Source: Actinomadura macrotermitis (GTDB taxonomy: Bacteria; Actinomycetota; Actinomycetes; Streptosporangiales; Streptosporangiaceae). From it: a stretch of 64,000 nucleotides of DNA. The notes beneath the pieces are model-generated. The model searched no databases, was not told where the DNA came from, and was given only the letters and a program-made list of their open reading frames with translations. Position 1 is the first letter of the stretch, and each line of letters starts with the position of its first letter. The position numbers and the translations under genes were made by a program. Below, one piece after another: positions 25,247 through 35,248 of the stretch. The stretch is from positions 2,046,001-2,110,000 of the forward strand of contig NZ_WEGH01000001.1 of the NCBI RefSeq assembly GCF_009604375.1. The letters are read 5' to 3'.

Positions 25247-27162
25247 GCATCGAATCGCCGACGCTCGGGGGGCGGCTGACCGGGTGGCCGCCGTTCATCC
25301 GGGAGCTGGACGCGACGTTGTCGGTGCACTCCCAGTACGTGCTGTCGGGCAACCTGTACGACAGCTTCCTGGCCCCGCCGCCGGAGGGGGGCGGGGCGGC
25401 GCAGCTGCTGCCGCTGCGCGATCTGCTGTGGGAGTCGCTGCGCTCCAGCGGCTTCTCCTGCATGATCGTTTACGACCCGGTGGACGGGCTGCAGGTGCTG
25501 CCCGAAGGCGACGAGGAGGCCGCTCAGGCGGCCGAGCGGCTGCTCGGCAAGCCGCCCAAGGACGAGAAGCCGTCGCTGGAGGCCCTCACCAAGCACCTGG
25601 CGGCGGTGGCGCGGCCGGCCGAGAACGTGCGGGCGGCGTTCGTGCTGGACTCGGCGTCGCGGATCGCGCGGACGCCGACCGAGATGGAGCCCGCCGAACG
25701 CGACTTCTTCCGGTTCTGCGCGAAGCTGTCGCGCACGGCCCGGCCGGTGCGGGTCACCGGGGCGCGGCCGAAGCCGCTCTACAACCCGGTGCTGTGGCTG
25801 GTGGAGCGGCCCGGGGACCTGCCGCCGTGGCTGACCGCCGACAACGAGAACATCCGGGAGATCACCATCCCGCGCCCGCACCTGGGCGACCGGCAGGAGA
25901 CCGCGCGGCTGCTGGCCCGCGCGTTCGGCATCAGCGACGTGGAGGCCGACCCGGCCGCCTGCACGGCGTGCGACGCGTTCGCCGAGCAGGCCGACGGGCT
26001 CACCCTGCAGTCGATGATCGAGGTGACCCGGCTGGCCAAGGAGCGCAACGTCCAGCTCGCCGACCTGCCGGACGCGGTGCGCACCTACAAGCTCGGCGTG
26101 CTGGACAACCCGTGGAGCCGCGGGCACCTGCGGCGGCGGGTGCTGGAGGGCGAGAAGCGGGTGCCCGAGCGGGTGATCGGGCAGCCGCAGGCGGTCACCA
26201 AGACGCTGGACATCCTCAAGCGGGCGGTGCTCGGCCTGTCGGGCGCGCAGGCGACCCGGTCGGGCAGCCGGCCGCGCGGGGTGCTGTTCTTCGCCGGGCC
26301 GACCGGCACCGGCAAGACCGAGCTGGCCAAGGCGATCACCGAGCTGGTGTTCGGCGACGAGTCGGCCTACCTGCGCTTCGACATGAGCGAGTTCTCCGGC
26401 GAGGGCTCGGGCGACCGGCTGATCGGGTCGCCGCCGGGCTACGTCGGGCACGAGGCGGGCGGCGAGCTGACCAACGCGGTGCGCGAGGACCCGTTCCGGG
26501 TGATCCTGTTCGACGAGATCGAGAAGGCGCATCCGCGGATCCTGGACAAGTTCCTGCAGATCCTGGAGGACGGGCGGCTCACCGACGGGCGCGGCAACAC
26601 CGTGCACTTCTCCGAGTCCATCCTGATCTTCACCTCGAACCTGGGCATGTTCGTCCCGGCCTCGGCCGCCGACATCACCGCGTCCGTCACCACGGGCCGC
26701 GGCGACGTCAACGGCGGCGGCCGGGTCCGCAACATCCACCCCGGGATGGACTACGAGGAGATCGAGCAGCACATCAAGGACGCGGTGGCCGACCACTTCA
26801 CCGAGGTGCTGAACCGGCCCGAGCTGCTCAACCGGTTCGGCGACAACGTGGTGGTGTTCGACTTCATCGGCGCCGAGGCCGCCGACAAGATCTTCGATCT
26901 GCAGTTCGCCAACATCTGCCGCCGCGTCGCCGACGAGCACCGGCTGGTCCTGGCCGTGCGCGGCGAGGCCCTGCAGACGCTGCGCGAGTGGTGCACCGCC
27001 GAGCTGGACAAGGGCGGGCGCGGCATCGGGATGGCGCTGGAGTCGCACTTCGTCAACCCGCTCGCGCGCGCGCTGTTCGACCGGGAGCTGGTGCCGGACG
27101 AGCGGATCACCGTCACCGGCCTGCGGCGTGAAGGCGGGATCGTCCACCTGGAACTGCAGTGA
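25243..27162 (+). CDS. ClpA/B-like AAA+ ATPase
   Basis: A 639-residue AAA+ protein. The N-terminal 300 residues look like a degenerate AAA-type domain without a Walker A. The C-terminal part is a ClpA/ClpB D2-type ATPase: RVIGQPQAV, Walker A GPTGTGKTELA (352 on), Walker B VILFDEIEKAHP (about 420), sensor IFTSNLG and the Arg-finger stretch NRPELLNRFGDN. It should unfold or remodel proteins. ATG 25243 follows GGAGCGGAG; an upstream frame to 25081 is ignored. Stop and next start overlap (GTGA). There is no IGF/L loop that I can point to, so ClpP partnership is not supported. Confidence 0.85.
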   Translation: MSIESPTLGGRLTGWPPFIRELDATLSVHSQYVLSGNLYDSFLAPPPEGGGAAQLLPLRDLLWESLRSSGFSCMIVYDPVDGLQVLPEGDEEAAQAAERLLGKPPKDEKPSLEALTKHLAAVARPAENVRAAFVLDSASRIARTPTEMEPAERDFFRFCAKLSRTARPVRVTGARPKPLYNPVLWLVERPGDLPPWLTADNENIREITIPRPHLGDRQETARLLARAFGISDVEADPAACTACDAFAEQADGLTLQSMIEVTRLAKERNVQLADLPDAVRTYKLGVLDNPWSRGHLRRRVLEGEKRVPERVIGQPQAVTKTLDILKRAVLGLSGAQATRSGSRPRGVLFFAGPTGTGKTELAKAITELVFGDESAYLRFDMSEFSGEGSGDRLIGSPPGYVGHEAGGELTNAVREDPFRVILFDEIEKAHPRILDKFLQILEDGRLTDGRGNTVHFSESILIFTSNLGMFVPASAADITASVTTGRGDVNGGGRVRNIHPGMDYEEIEQHIKDAVADHFTEVLNRPELLNRFGDNVVVFDFIGAEAADKIFDLQFANICRRVADEHRLVLAVRGEALQTLREWCTAELDKGGRGIGMALESHFVNPLARALFDRELVPDERITVTGLRREGGIVHLELQ

Positions 27163-27863
27163 CCGGCCTGCTCCTCGCCAAGGCCCACTACCCGGTGACC
27201 ACTCTCGGCCCCGGCACGCGGGCCGGCATCTGGGTGCAGGGCTGCACGCTGCAGTGCCACGGCTGCATGTCCCGCGACACCTGGGACGCCGATCCGGGCA
27301 AGGAGGTGCCGGTGGCGGCGGTGCTCGGCTGGCTGTCCTCGCTGGACGGGCCGGTGGACGGGGTGACGATCTCCGGCGGCGAGCCCTTCCAGCAGCCCGC
27401 CGCGGTGGCCGCCCTGGTCCGCGGCATACGCGCCTGGGGGGACAAGAGGTACGGTGGGACCATTCCGTTGGACATTCTCATCTACAGCGGATATGTCTAC
27501 TCTCGGCTTTCGCGATCGGCCGAGGCGCAGGCGATCCTGGACCTGTGCGACGCCGTGGTCGCGGGGCCGTACGTGGACCGGCTCAATCCAGGGGGGCGAC
27601 ACTCCGGGAGTGCGTCCCTACTCTGGAAGGGGTCGGCGAACCAGCGCCTGGTGCCGCTGTCCCCGCTAGGGCGGCTGCGGTACGGGGCGCCGGACGACAG
27701 CAACGAAGAGGACCGAGGGCCCCGAATGCAGGTGTCCGTGGACGAGGGGCCGGAGGGAAGGCGGGTGTACTACATCGGGATCCCGCGTAGGGGTGACATG
27801 GAGCACCTCTCAACGACGCTCGATCGCGCCGGGGTGCGCTCGGGGGATGTGTCATGGCGTTGA
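27159..27863 (+). CDS. Radical SAM activase-like protein
   Basis: A 234-residue protein with the 4Fe-4S motif CTLQCHGC (C-x3-C-x2-C, about 28-35), the SAM-binding GGEP and the YSGY segment of NrdG/PFL-activase-like enzymes. It is of the short activating-enzyme type, which generates a radical on a partner protein; no glycyl-radical partner is visible here. The GTG overlaps the AAA+ stop. The last 60 residues extend beyond the minimal fold. Its place between an AAA+ ATPase and an FHA protein is unusual. Confidence 0.82.
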   Translation: MTGLLLAKAHYPVTTLGPGTRAGIWVQGCTLQCHGCMSRDTWDADPGKEVPVAAVLGWLSSLDGPVDGVTISGGEPFQQPAAVAALVRGIRAWGDKRYGGTIPLDILIYSGYVYSRLSRSAEAQAILDLCDAVVAGPYVDRLNPGGRHSGSASLLWKGSANQRLVPLSPLGRLRYGAPDDSNEEDRGPRMQVSVDEGPEGRRVYYIGIPRRGDMEHLSTTLDRAGVRSGDVSWR

Positions 27864-29080
27864 ACTGCCCTGTTTGTGATGAGCCGTTCCAGCCGGGCGA
27901 TCTGCTCTGCCTGAGCTGCGGGGCGAACCTGGCCCGTGCCGGGGGCGGCGGTGGCCGCCGGCCCGGCGGGTACGAGGAGCAGGGGCCGCCGCGGACTCCG
28001 CCGCCGCCTGCCCCCCAGCAGCAGCACGGTCAGCCGTACGGGCAGCCCGACTATGGCCAGCATGGGGGCCAGCCGCCCGCCCAGCAGCATGGGCAGCAGC
28101 AGTACGGTCAGCAGCACGGGCAGCCCGACTATGGCCAGCACGGAGGCCAGCAGCCTTACCAGCCGCAGCAGCACCAGCAGGGGCCGCCGCCGCAGCACCA
28201 GTACCAGCCTCCGTACGAGCAGCAGCACCAGCAGCAGGCCCCCCACCAGCCGGGTCCGCCGCAGCAGCAGGGGCCCCCGCCCGCCCCGCAGGATCCCTGG
28301 GGTTCGCCGCAGCAGCAGCAACAGCGCCAGCAGCCGCCTGCACAGCAGGAGGGCTGGGGGCCGCCGCCCGCGCAGCCTCCGTACGAGCAGCAGCACCAGC
28401 AGCAGCAGCCGTACGAGCAGCAGCGGCAGCAGCCTCCCGCCGACCAGTGGGGGGCTCCGCAGCCGCCCGCTCCGCAGCAGGAAGGCTGGGGGCAGCCCCC
28501 CGCGCAGCCCCCGTACGAGCAGCAGCACCAGCAGCAGCCGTACGAGCAGCATGGGCAGCACGGACAGCACGGCGGCTACGCGCCTCCGCAGCCCGACCAC
28601 CGGGCGCCGATGTCGCCGCAGCACGGCCGCGAGGCCACGCTGCTCCCGCATGACGTGAGCCCGCCCCGGCCCGACAGCACCGCGTTCATGTGCCCGTACT
28701 GCGAGGCCGTGCTGTCCAACCCGAGCGCGGCGCAGTGCGAGTCGTGCCTGCGGCCGCTGCCGCAGAAGGGCACGCCGGTCCTGCGGGTGCTGTTCCCGGC
28801 CGGCGAGCTGAAGATCTCGGTCGGGCAGCACTTGGTGCTCGGCCGCGACGCGGGCCAGTCGCCGGTGGCGGCCACGTTCACCCAGTACGACAACGTGTCG
28901 CGGCGCCACTCGACGGTCTGGCTGGACCCGGCCGGCACCGCCTGGGTGCGCGACGAGGGCTCCACCAACGGCACGTTCGTCAACGGCGAGCGGCTGCCGC
29001 GCGGGGTGGAGGCGCCGCTGCGCGACGGCGACCAGCTGCGGCTGGCCGCCGACGTGACCGGCACCGTCCAGCTCTCCTAG
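27854..29080 (+). CDS. Zinc-ribbon, Gln-rich and FHA protein
   Basis: A 408-residue protein with three parts. A zinc ribbon at the start (CPVCDEP then CLSCGANL); a Gln/Pro/Tyr-rich disordered middle (about 40-270) with repeats such as PDYGQHGGQ and PPYEQQHQQQ; and a second zinc ribbon (CPYCEAV then CESCLRP) joined to an FHA domain (about 310-408) with LVLGRD, SRRHSTV and STNGTFVNGE, all the phospho-Thr contact motifs. It should bind proteins phosphorylated by the operon's kinase. The ATG overlaps the radical SAM gene by ten bases. The Gln-rich part could drive condensation or clustering. Confidence 0.88.
   Translation: MALNCPVCDEPFQPGDLLCLSCGANLARAGGGGGRRPGGYEEQGPPRTPPPPAPQQQHGQPYGQPDYGQHGGQPPAQQHGQQQYGQQHGQPDYGQHGGQQPYQPQQHQQGPPPQHQYQPPYEQQHQQQAPHQPGPPQQQGPPPAPQDPWGSPQQQQQRQQPPAQQEGWGPPPAQPPYEQQHQQQQPYEQQRQQPPADQWGAPQPPAPQQEGWGQPPAQPPYEQQHQQQPYEQHGQHGQHGGYAPPQPDHRAPMSPQHGREATLLPHDVSPPRPDSTAFMCPYCEAVLSNPSAAQCESCLRPLPQKGTPVLRVLFPAGELKISVGQHLVLGRDAGQSPVAATFTQYDNVSRRHSTVWLDPAGTAWVRDEGSTNGTFVNGERLPRGVEAPLRDGDQLRLAADVTGTVQLS
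27995..28600 (+). repeat. Gln/Pro/Tyr-rich low-complexity coding repeat
   Basis: CAG-rich, imperfect tandem repeats within the FHA gene. They encode units such as QPDYGQHGGQ and PPYEQQHQQQ. Copy number may vary between strains. On the opposite strand they create long Leu/Gly-rich frames with no meaning. Confidence 0.75.
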
Positions 29081-29087
29081 CACGAAG

Positions 29088-29133
29088 ACGCCGAACGGCG
29101 GCCCGGGGAACTCCCCGGGCCGCCGTTCGGCGT
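29088..29133 (+). terminator. Terminator after the kinase/FHA operon
   Basis: A perfect 21-bp stem, 29088-29108 paired with 29113-29133, loop AACT. It begins eight bases after the FHA gene stop. Confidence 0.88.
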
Positions 29134-29231
29134 TCCGGCCCAGGGACCGGTCACGGTCACGCCCGGCCTCCATCGCCCCGGTGACAGCCGATGAGACCCG
29201 GCTCATGCAGACTATGCCCGAGAAGGCCACT

Positions 29232-29279
29232 AGGCCCTGAAATAGGGCCTTGGCGAGGCCCCTAGGCCCATGCACCGAA
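29232..29279. promoter_or_regulatory. GGGCC box E upstream of the pilin-headed metallopeptidase
   Basis: The inverted repeat AGGCCCTGAAATAGGGCCT (29232-29250), then AGGCCCCTAGGCCCA (29256-29270), then ACCGAA (29274-29279). The core ends 67 bp before the GTG at 29337. It is the most elaborate of the boxes. Confidence 0.6.
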
Positions 29280-29336
29280 GAACCCGGGCGCGGTTCGATG
29301 CTCGCGACACCTACATCAGCGGGCCGGGGGCGAATC

Positions 29337-30260
29337 GTGCGTCAACGTGCAGAACGCGGCGAGGGCGCCGTCAGCTACATCGCGGTGGTCCTTCTCATCG
29401 CGGCCATCAGCGCCGCGGTGGTCACTTCGTCGCTCGGCAGCCAGATCGTCGGCTTCGTGGACGCGTCGGTATGCAAGGTCTTCGACCAGCGCTGCGGATC
29501 ACGGCCGGTGGCCGGCAACGCGGGCCCGAGCCCGAGCCTGCTGCCGACCGGGCCGCTGACGCAGCCGCCCCTGCCCACGCAGGTGCCGAGACCGAGCCCC
29601 GGGCCCCCGCCGCCGGTTCCGCCGCCGCCGAAGCCGAAGCCGCCGAATCCGGACCAGGTCGAGACCGAGAACGCGCTCAACGAGACCCAGATAGGCCGCG
29701 ACGCGCTCAAGTGGGTGCACGACAACGGCATCAAGGTCGTCTACCGCAAGGGCGGCGGGTCCTACTGGAGCGACGAGGACAAGGTCTTCTACGTCGACAC
29801 CAACCAGTCGCCTGAGAATCGCGCCAACACCTTCGTGCACGAGGTCAACCACGCCAAGCACCGCAACGAGCCCGACCCCAAGAAGATGAAGAAGGAGGAG
29901 TACGTCGACAAGGCGCTGGACGAGGAGACCCAGGGCACCGTCGACGCGATCCTCAACAACCAGCAGCTCCAGCAGGAACGGGGCAACGGCACGCCACCCG
30001 CTACGCTGCTCCAGAACGAGTACGAAACCGCCTCCAGGAACGCCATCAACGCCGAGAACGCGGCTCGTGCCAAGGCTCAGCGGCCCCCGCTGTCGCCTGA
30101 AGAGGAGCGCAAGATCGGCGCCGACGCGGGCCGGCAGCGGGTGAAGCAGGCCTTCCAGAACGGGGAGGTCGTCTCGTCCGTCGACGGGCACACCTACCCC
30201 CAGAACTACGGAGACTCTTGGGATGACGCCAACAGCTGCTTCCTGTGGATCTTCTGCTGA
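29337..30260 (+). CDS. Pilin-headed metallopeptidase-like effector
   Basis: A 307-residue protein. Leader MRQRAERGEGAVSY, a hydrophobic helix and a Cys pair (SVCKVFDQRCG) reproduce the pilin unit; a Pro-rich linker (about 65-110) follows. The C-terminal domain has the zinc motif HEVNH (168-172) and a downstream Glu in DEETQGTVD, the pattern of small zincin toxins. There is no HINT domain. It ends in a Cys-rich SCFLWIFC tail. The GTG at 29337-29339 is chosen because it matches the short leaders of the paralogues; a TTG at 29250 lies inside the GGGCC box. The next gene overlaps its 3' end by 38 bases and may encode immunity. Confidence 0.75.
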   Translation: MRQRAERGEGAVSYIAVVLLIAAISAAVVTSSLGSQIVGFVDASVCKVFDQRCGSRPVAGNAGPSPSLLPTGPLTQPPLPTQVPRPSPGPPPPVPPPPKPKPPNPDQVETENALNETQIGRDALKWVHDNGIKVVYRKGGGSYWSDEDKVFYVDTNQSPENRANTFVHEVNHAKHRNEPDPKKMKKEEYVDKALDEETQGTVDAILNNQQLQQERGNGTPPATLLQNEYETASRNAINAENAARAKAQRPPLSPEEERKIGADAGRQRVKQAFQNGEVVSSVDGHTYPQNYGDSWDDANSCFLWIFC

Positions 30261-30984
30261 CCGGCTGCGCCGCCGTCCGGTGCTCGCACTGGTGACCATC
30301 GCGCTGCTGGCGGTGGCCGGCTGCGGCGGTTCCGGCGCAGGCAAGGGGAGCGCCTCGACGCCGACCCCCAACCACCGGCCCGACGAGCAGGTCCGGCAGA
30401 CCATCGCGGCCGCGCTCCGGCAGGAGGGCCACCCGACCGAGGCCGGCGTCGTCACCGCCGGCGGCACCCGCCTGACCGCGCTGCCCACGCCCTTCCTGAC
30501 GACCTGGAAGATCTACCAGGTGGACAGCCGGCAGGGCCCGCACCCGGTCCGGCTGCACGTGGCGAGCGGCGGGAGCCAGGCCGTCCTGCTCACCGGGGCG
30601 CCCAAGGCGTTCGCCACGGTGACCAGGCTCGACGGCACCGCGGTCAAGGACCCCCAGACCGCCGCCGGGCTCGGCCGCGTCTACCTGGAGACCACCCGCC
30701 CGGCGGGCCTGCTCACCTATGTCGTCAGCACCGTCGACGAGATCAGGTTCCGGCCCGGCATCACCGGCGGCGACGCGCAGCGCCGCGACGCCCTGGTCGG
30801 ACGGTACCGGCCCGTGATCAAGGCGCCGAACGCGGTCGCCCAGGGCCCCGGCTACGCCGTGACGGCGTTCGTGGTCCGCGACCGCGCGCTGGAGCGCCGC
30901 GACCTCACCATCGGCAAGGCCGGCACGGTCAAAGAGAAGATCACGACGCTGGCGCCCGACCTGCCCGTCCCCTACACGATCTGA
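30223..30984 (+). CDS. Lipoprotein, possible immunity to the metallopeptidase effector
   Basis: A 253-residue lipoprotein; the signal, after a 15-residue lead, ends in LLAVAGC. The mature part is a soluble domain of unknown family with no Cys. The ATG is 38 bases before the end of the effector gene, so the two are made together. If the effector acts outside the membrane on envelope proteins, an immunity lipoprotein is a sensible arrangement; this is inference. Alternative: an accessory for display of the effector. Confidence 0.6.
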   Translation: MTPTAASCGSSADRLRRRPVLALVTIALLAVAGCGGSGAGKGSASTPTPNHRPDEQVRQTIAAALRQEGHPTEAGVVTAGGTRLTALPTPFLTTWKIYQVDSRQGPHPVRLHVASGGSQAVLLTGAPKAFATVTRLDGTAVKDPQTAAGLGRVYLETTRPAGLLTYVVSTVDEIRFRPGITGGDAQRRDALVGRYRPVIKAPNAVAQGPGYAVTAFVVRDRALERRDLTIGKAGTVKEKITTLAPDLPVPYTI

Positions 30985-31030
30985 ACAGGGGCGCCGCCGC
31001 CGAACCCGCCATCCGCGGCGGCGCCCCGCT

Positions 31031-31107
31031 CCCGTCCCTCCGCCAGGGCGGAGGGACGGGAAAGCGGAAGGCCCCCGGGGAGCGATCCCCGGGGGCCTTC
31101 CGCTTTC
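31031..31107. terminator. Tandem bidirectional hairpins
   Basis: Two adjoining hairpins: 31031-31044 with 31047-31060 (14 bp), and 31060-31081 with 31086-31107 (22 bp). They separate the lipoprotein gene from the convergent typA and can end both transcripts. Confidence 0.85.
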
Positions 31108-31112
31108 GCGTG

Positions 31113-32966
<1,854 letters not shown>

Positions 32967-33160
32967 GCGGACTCGCCTTGCGTGAGGGTTTGGGTGGCGC
33001 CGCAGACATACGGCATACACCATTCTACTTGGCCCGGTGCCTGCCCCGCCCGTACGGCTGTCTCGTTCGCCACGGACATCATCATTTGCCCATCTTTGAC
33101 CTTCCTTTGTAGTCTCCTGCGCGTCCGGACCGTTCCGAGCCCCGCTTCCGGGGCAGCGGC

Positions 33161-33278
33161 CGGATCGCCGAATCCCCGCACGGGGAACCGGGGACCCATG
33201 TGCTCCCCAGGGGTGAATCGACGTACGTCGTAGGGCGACTCCTGGCCCGAACCCGTCAGCTAACCCGGTAGGCGGACG
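33161..33278 (+). ncRNA. Cyclic-di-AMP riboswitch (ydaO/yuaA type)
   Basis: The segment carries the conserved blocks of actinobacterial ydaO riboswitches in order: GATCGCCGAATCC, then CCGGGGACCCA, GGGGTGAATCG, GTAGGGCGACT, and ACCCGTCAGCTAACCCGGTA. It ends a few bases before the ribosome site of an NlpC/P60 hydrolase gene, the usual target of this RNA in actinobacteria. High cyclic-di-AMP is expected to turn the gene off. Confidence 0.88.
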
Positions 33279-33287
33279 AGGAGAGGA

Positions 33288-34316
33288 GTGACCGGCTTGG
33301 CCCCGGACCCCCGACGGCGGCACCTCATCGCCCCCGCCCTGACCACGGCCGCCCTGATCGGCATCGGCATCACCGTCCCCACCGGGGCGAACGCCGCCCA
33401 GCCCGTGGTCGCCGCGCGCATCGCGAGCCCCGCCCGGCCCGCCGAGCCGAAGCCGAACGAGGACCAGCTGCGCAAGCAGCTGAAGGCGCTGAACGACCAG
33501 GCGGAGACCCTCACCGAGCAGTACAACAAGACCCGGGTCGAGCTCGGCAAGGCGCAGCAGGCGCAGAAGGCCGCCGCGGACCGCTCGGCGCAGCTGGAGG
33601 CTCAGGTCGCCCCCGCGCGCGCACAGCTGAGCCGGCTCGCCGCCGCCAGCTACATGTCCGGCGGCGGCCCCGATATGATGTTCGCCACAGGTCAGACGAC
33701 GGGTCTGTCGGACTCGGCCTACCTGGCGCAGAACCAGGCCGCCGCGGTGCGCTCCGTCCAGGTCCAGATCGACGCGGCCAACAAGGCCAAGGCCGACGCC
33801 GACGCCAAGACCGCGCAGGTCCAGCAGGCCGCGACGCAGGCCGAGAACGCGCGCAGGGTCGCCAAGGCCAAGGTCGCCGAGGTGCAGCGGCAGCTGGACA
33901 AGCTGAACATCACCACGATCAGGGACGCCAAGACCGGCACCAAGATCACCATCCGCGGTTCCGGGCTGCCCGCCAAGATGGTCCGCAAGGCGCTGACCAA
34001 GATCGGCAGCCCGTACGTGTGGGCCGCCGCGGGCCCGACCACCTTCGACTGCTCGGGCCTGGTGGTGTGGGCCTACGCCCAGGTCGGCAAGCCCGGCCTG
34101 CCGCACTACACCGGCGACCTGTTCGCGCTCGGCCAGAAGGTCTCCCGGGACTCCCTGCAGTCGGGCGACCTGGTCTACTTCGGCGGCAACCTGCACCACA
34201 TGGGCATCTACCTCGGCAACGGGATGTTCCTGCACGCGCCGCAGACCGGCGACGTCGTCAAGATCTCCAAGCTGTCGGACCGTTCCGACTTCGCGGGCGC
34301 CAACCGCATCTCCTGA
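33288..34316 (+). CDS. Secreted NlpC/P60 endopeptidase (RipA-like)
   Basis: A 342-residue cell-wall hydrolase. Signal peptide 1-37 (ending GANAAQP), a long coiled coil (about 50-210), and a C-terminal NlpC/P60 domain (about 225-342) with the catalytic Cys in TTFDCSGLVVWAY and His in NLHHMGIYLG. It should cut stem peptides in peptidoglycan, probably D-Glu to diaminopimelate. The coiled coil may autoinhibit or bind FtsEX-type partners. GTG at 33288 follows GAGGAGAGGA. It is controlled by the riboswitch directly upstream and ends at a strong terminator. Confidence 0.92.
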   Translation: MTGLAPDPRRRHLIAPALTTAALIGIGITVPTGANAAQPVVAARIASPARPAEPKPNEDQLRKQLKALNDQAETLTEQYNKTRVELGKAQQAQKAAADRSAQLEAQVAPARAQLSRLAAASYMSGGGPDMMFATGQTTGLSDSAYLAQNQAAAVRSVQVQIDAANKAKADADAKTAQVQQAATQAENARRVAKAKVAEVQRQLDKLNITTIRDAKTGTKITIRGSGLPAKMVRKALTKIGSPYVWAAAGPTTFDCSGLVVWAYAQVGKPGLPHYTGDLFALGQKVSRDSLQSGDLVYFGGNLHHMGIYLGNGMFLHAPQTGDVVKISKLSDRSDFAGANRIS

Positions 34317-34323
34317 ACCCCGC

Positions 34324-34361
34324 CCGATGGGGGCGCCGCGTTCGCGCGGCGCCCCCATCGG
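34324..34361 (+). terminator. Terminator after the NlpC/P60 gene
   Basis: A perfect 17-bp stem, 34324-34340 with 34345-34361, loop TTCG, followed by CGTTTTC. Confidence 0.9.
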
Positions 34362-34505
34362 CGTTTTCAAAACGGACCATTGACCCAACACGGTCATTTA
34401 CCCGAAACTCGTTCGGAAGATCGGTAGCCTTCCGGCTCAGATCACGAACGCCGCCCCACGACTCCCCGGCGTTCCCGCCGCCCCCCACCTGAAGGAGTCA
34501 CCCCG

Positions 34506-34910
34506 GTGAAGTTCCGCAAGCCCGCCGTGCTCACGGCCACCGCCGCCGTCGCCCTGCTGCCGCTGTCGGGCATGGTCGCCCCGGCGCAGGCCGCCACCGC
34601 GCCGAAGGCGAAGGTCGCCGCCGCCGCGGCGCCCACCCAGGAAGAGCTCATCCTGCTGGTGCTGAGCTGCTTCCCCCTGAACATCCAGCTCGACGTGGCG
34701 CAGATCCTCACCGGCGACTACATCAACGGCGTGACCAAGCTGCTGAACGACGTCACCAAGCTGACCCCCGCGCAGCTGCAGGAGATCGCCACCAAGCTGC
34801 AGGCGATCCTCGGCAAGCTGCCGATTCCGCAGCAGACGGCGCTGAAGTCCCAGCTGAAGAAGGGCGTCACCAAGCAGGAGGCACTGACCATCCTGCTCGC
34901 CCGCCGCTGA
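34506..34910 (+). CDS. Small secreted protein
   Basis: A 134-residue protein with a signal peptide ending about residue 29 (APAQAA). The mature part is helical, with one Cys, and holds VTKLLNDVTKLTPAQLQEI. I do not recognise a family. GTG at 34506 has AAGGAG nine bases upstream. It is a single gene between a terminator and a repeat region. Its codon use is typical of the window. Confidence 0.75.
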   Translation: MKFRKPAVLTATAAVALLPLSGMVAPAQAATAPKAKVAAAAAPTQEELILLVLSCFPLNIQLDVAQILTGDYINGVTKLLNDVTKLTPAQLQEIATKLQAILGKLPIPQQTALKSQLKKGVTKQEALTILLARR

Positions 34911-34926
34911 CCTCAAAGACCTCCCC

Positions 34927-35245
34927 GGTCGGCCCCTCGCCTAGCGGCTCGGGGCCGCCCGGCAGGGGGCGCGGGCCCGTCCTTTGAAGGGGCCGCCCGG
35001 TCCGGCCCTCACCTGACGCTTCCAGAACGGCCGGACTCCTCGCCCAGCGGCTCGGGGCCGCCTGGTAGGTGGCGCGGGCCTCGTTGCTTTAGAGGCCGGC
35101 TCGGCCTCCGCGTGATGCTTCAAGGACGGTCGGCCCCTCGCCTGGCGGCTCGGGGCCGCCCGGTAGGGGGTGTTCCCGCCGTATTCGTCCGGTGGGGGCG
35201 CGGGCTTCCTTGTTCAAGGGCCCGGCTGCTCGGCAGGAAACGCGC
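34927..35245. repeat. Three degenerate ~100-bp tandem repeats
   Basis: Units start at about 34927, 35029 and 35128 (spacing 102 and 99). Each begins like GGTCGGCCCCTCGCC, holds GGCTCGGGGCCGCC, and has a CTTCAAGGACGG-like end. No coding frame crosses them well. They fill the gap between the small secreted protein gene and the NUDIX gene. Confidence 0.75.
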
Positions 35246-35248
35246 CGT

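Noticed and set aside
27770..29275. Leu-rich minus-strand frame resembling a membrane protein
   Set aside because: It is antisense to the Gln/Pro-rich repeats of the FHA gene; apparent helices come from CAG-rich DNA.
29250..29336. Longer start (TTG 29250) for the pilin-headed metallopeptidase
   Set aside because: It would put the start inside the GGGCC box and give a leader unlike the three paralogues.
32967..34397. N-terminal extension of TypA
   Set aside because: It runs antisense through the riboswitch and the NlpC/P60 gene; TypA is full length from 32966.
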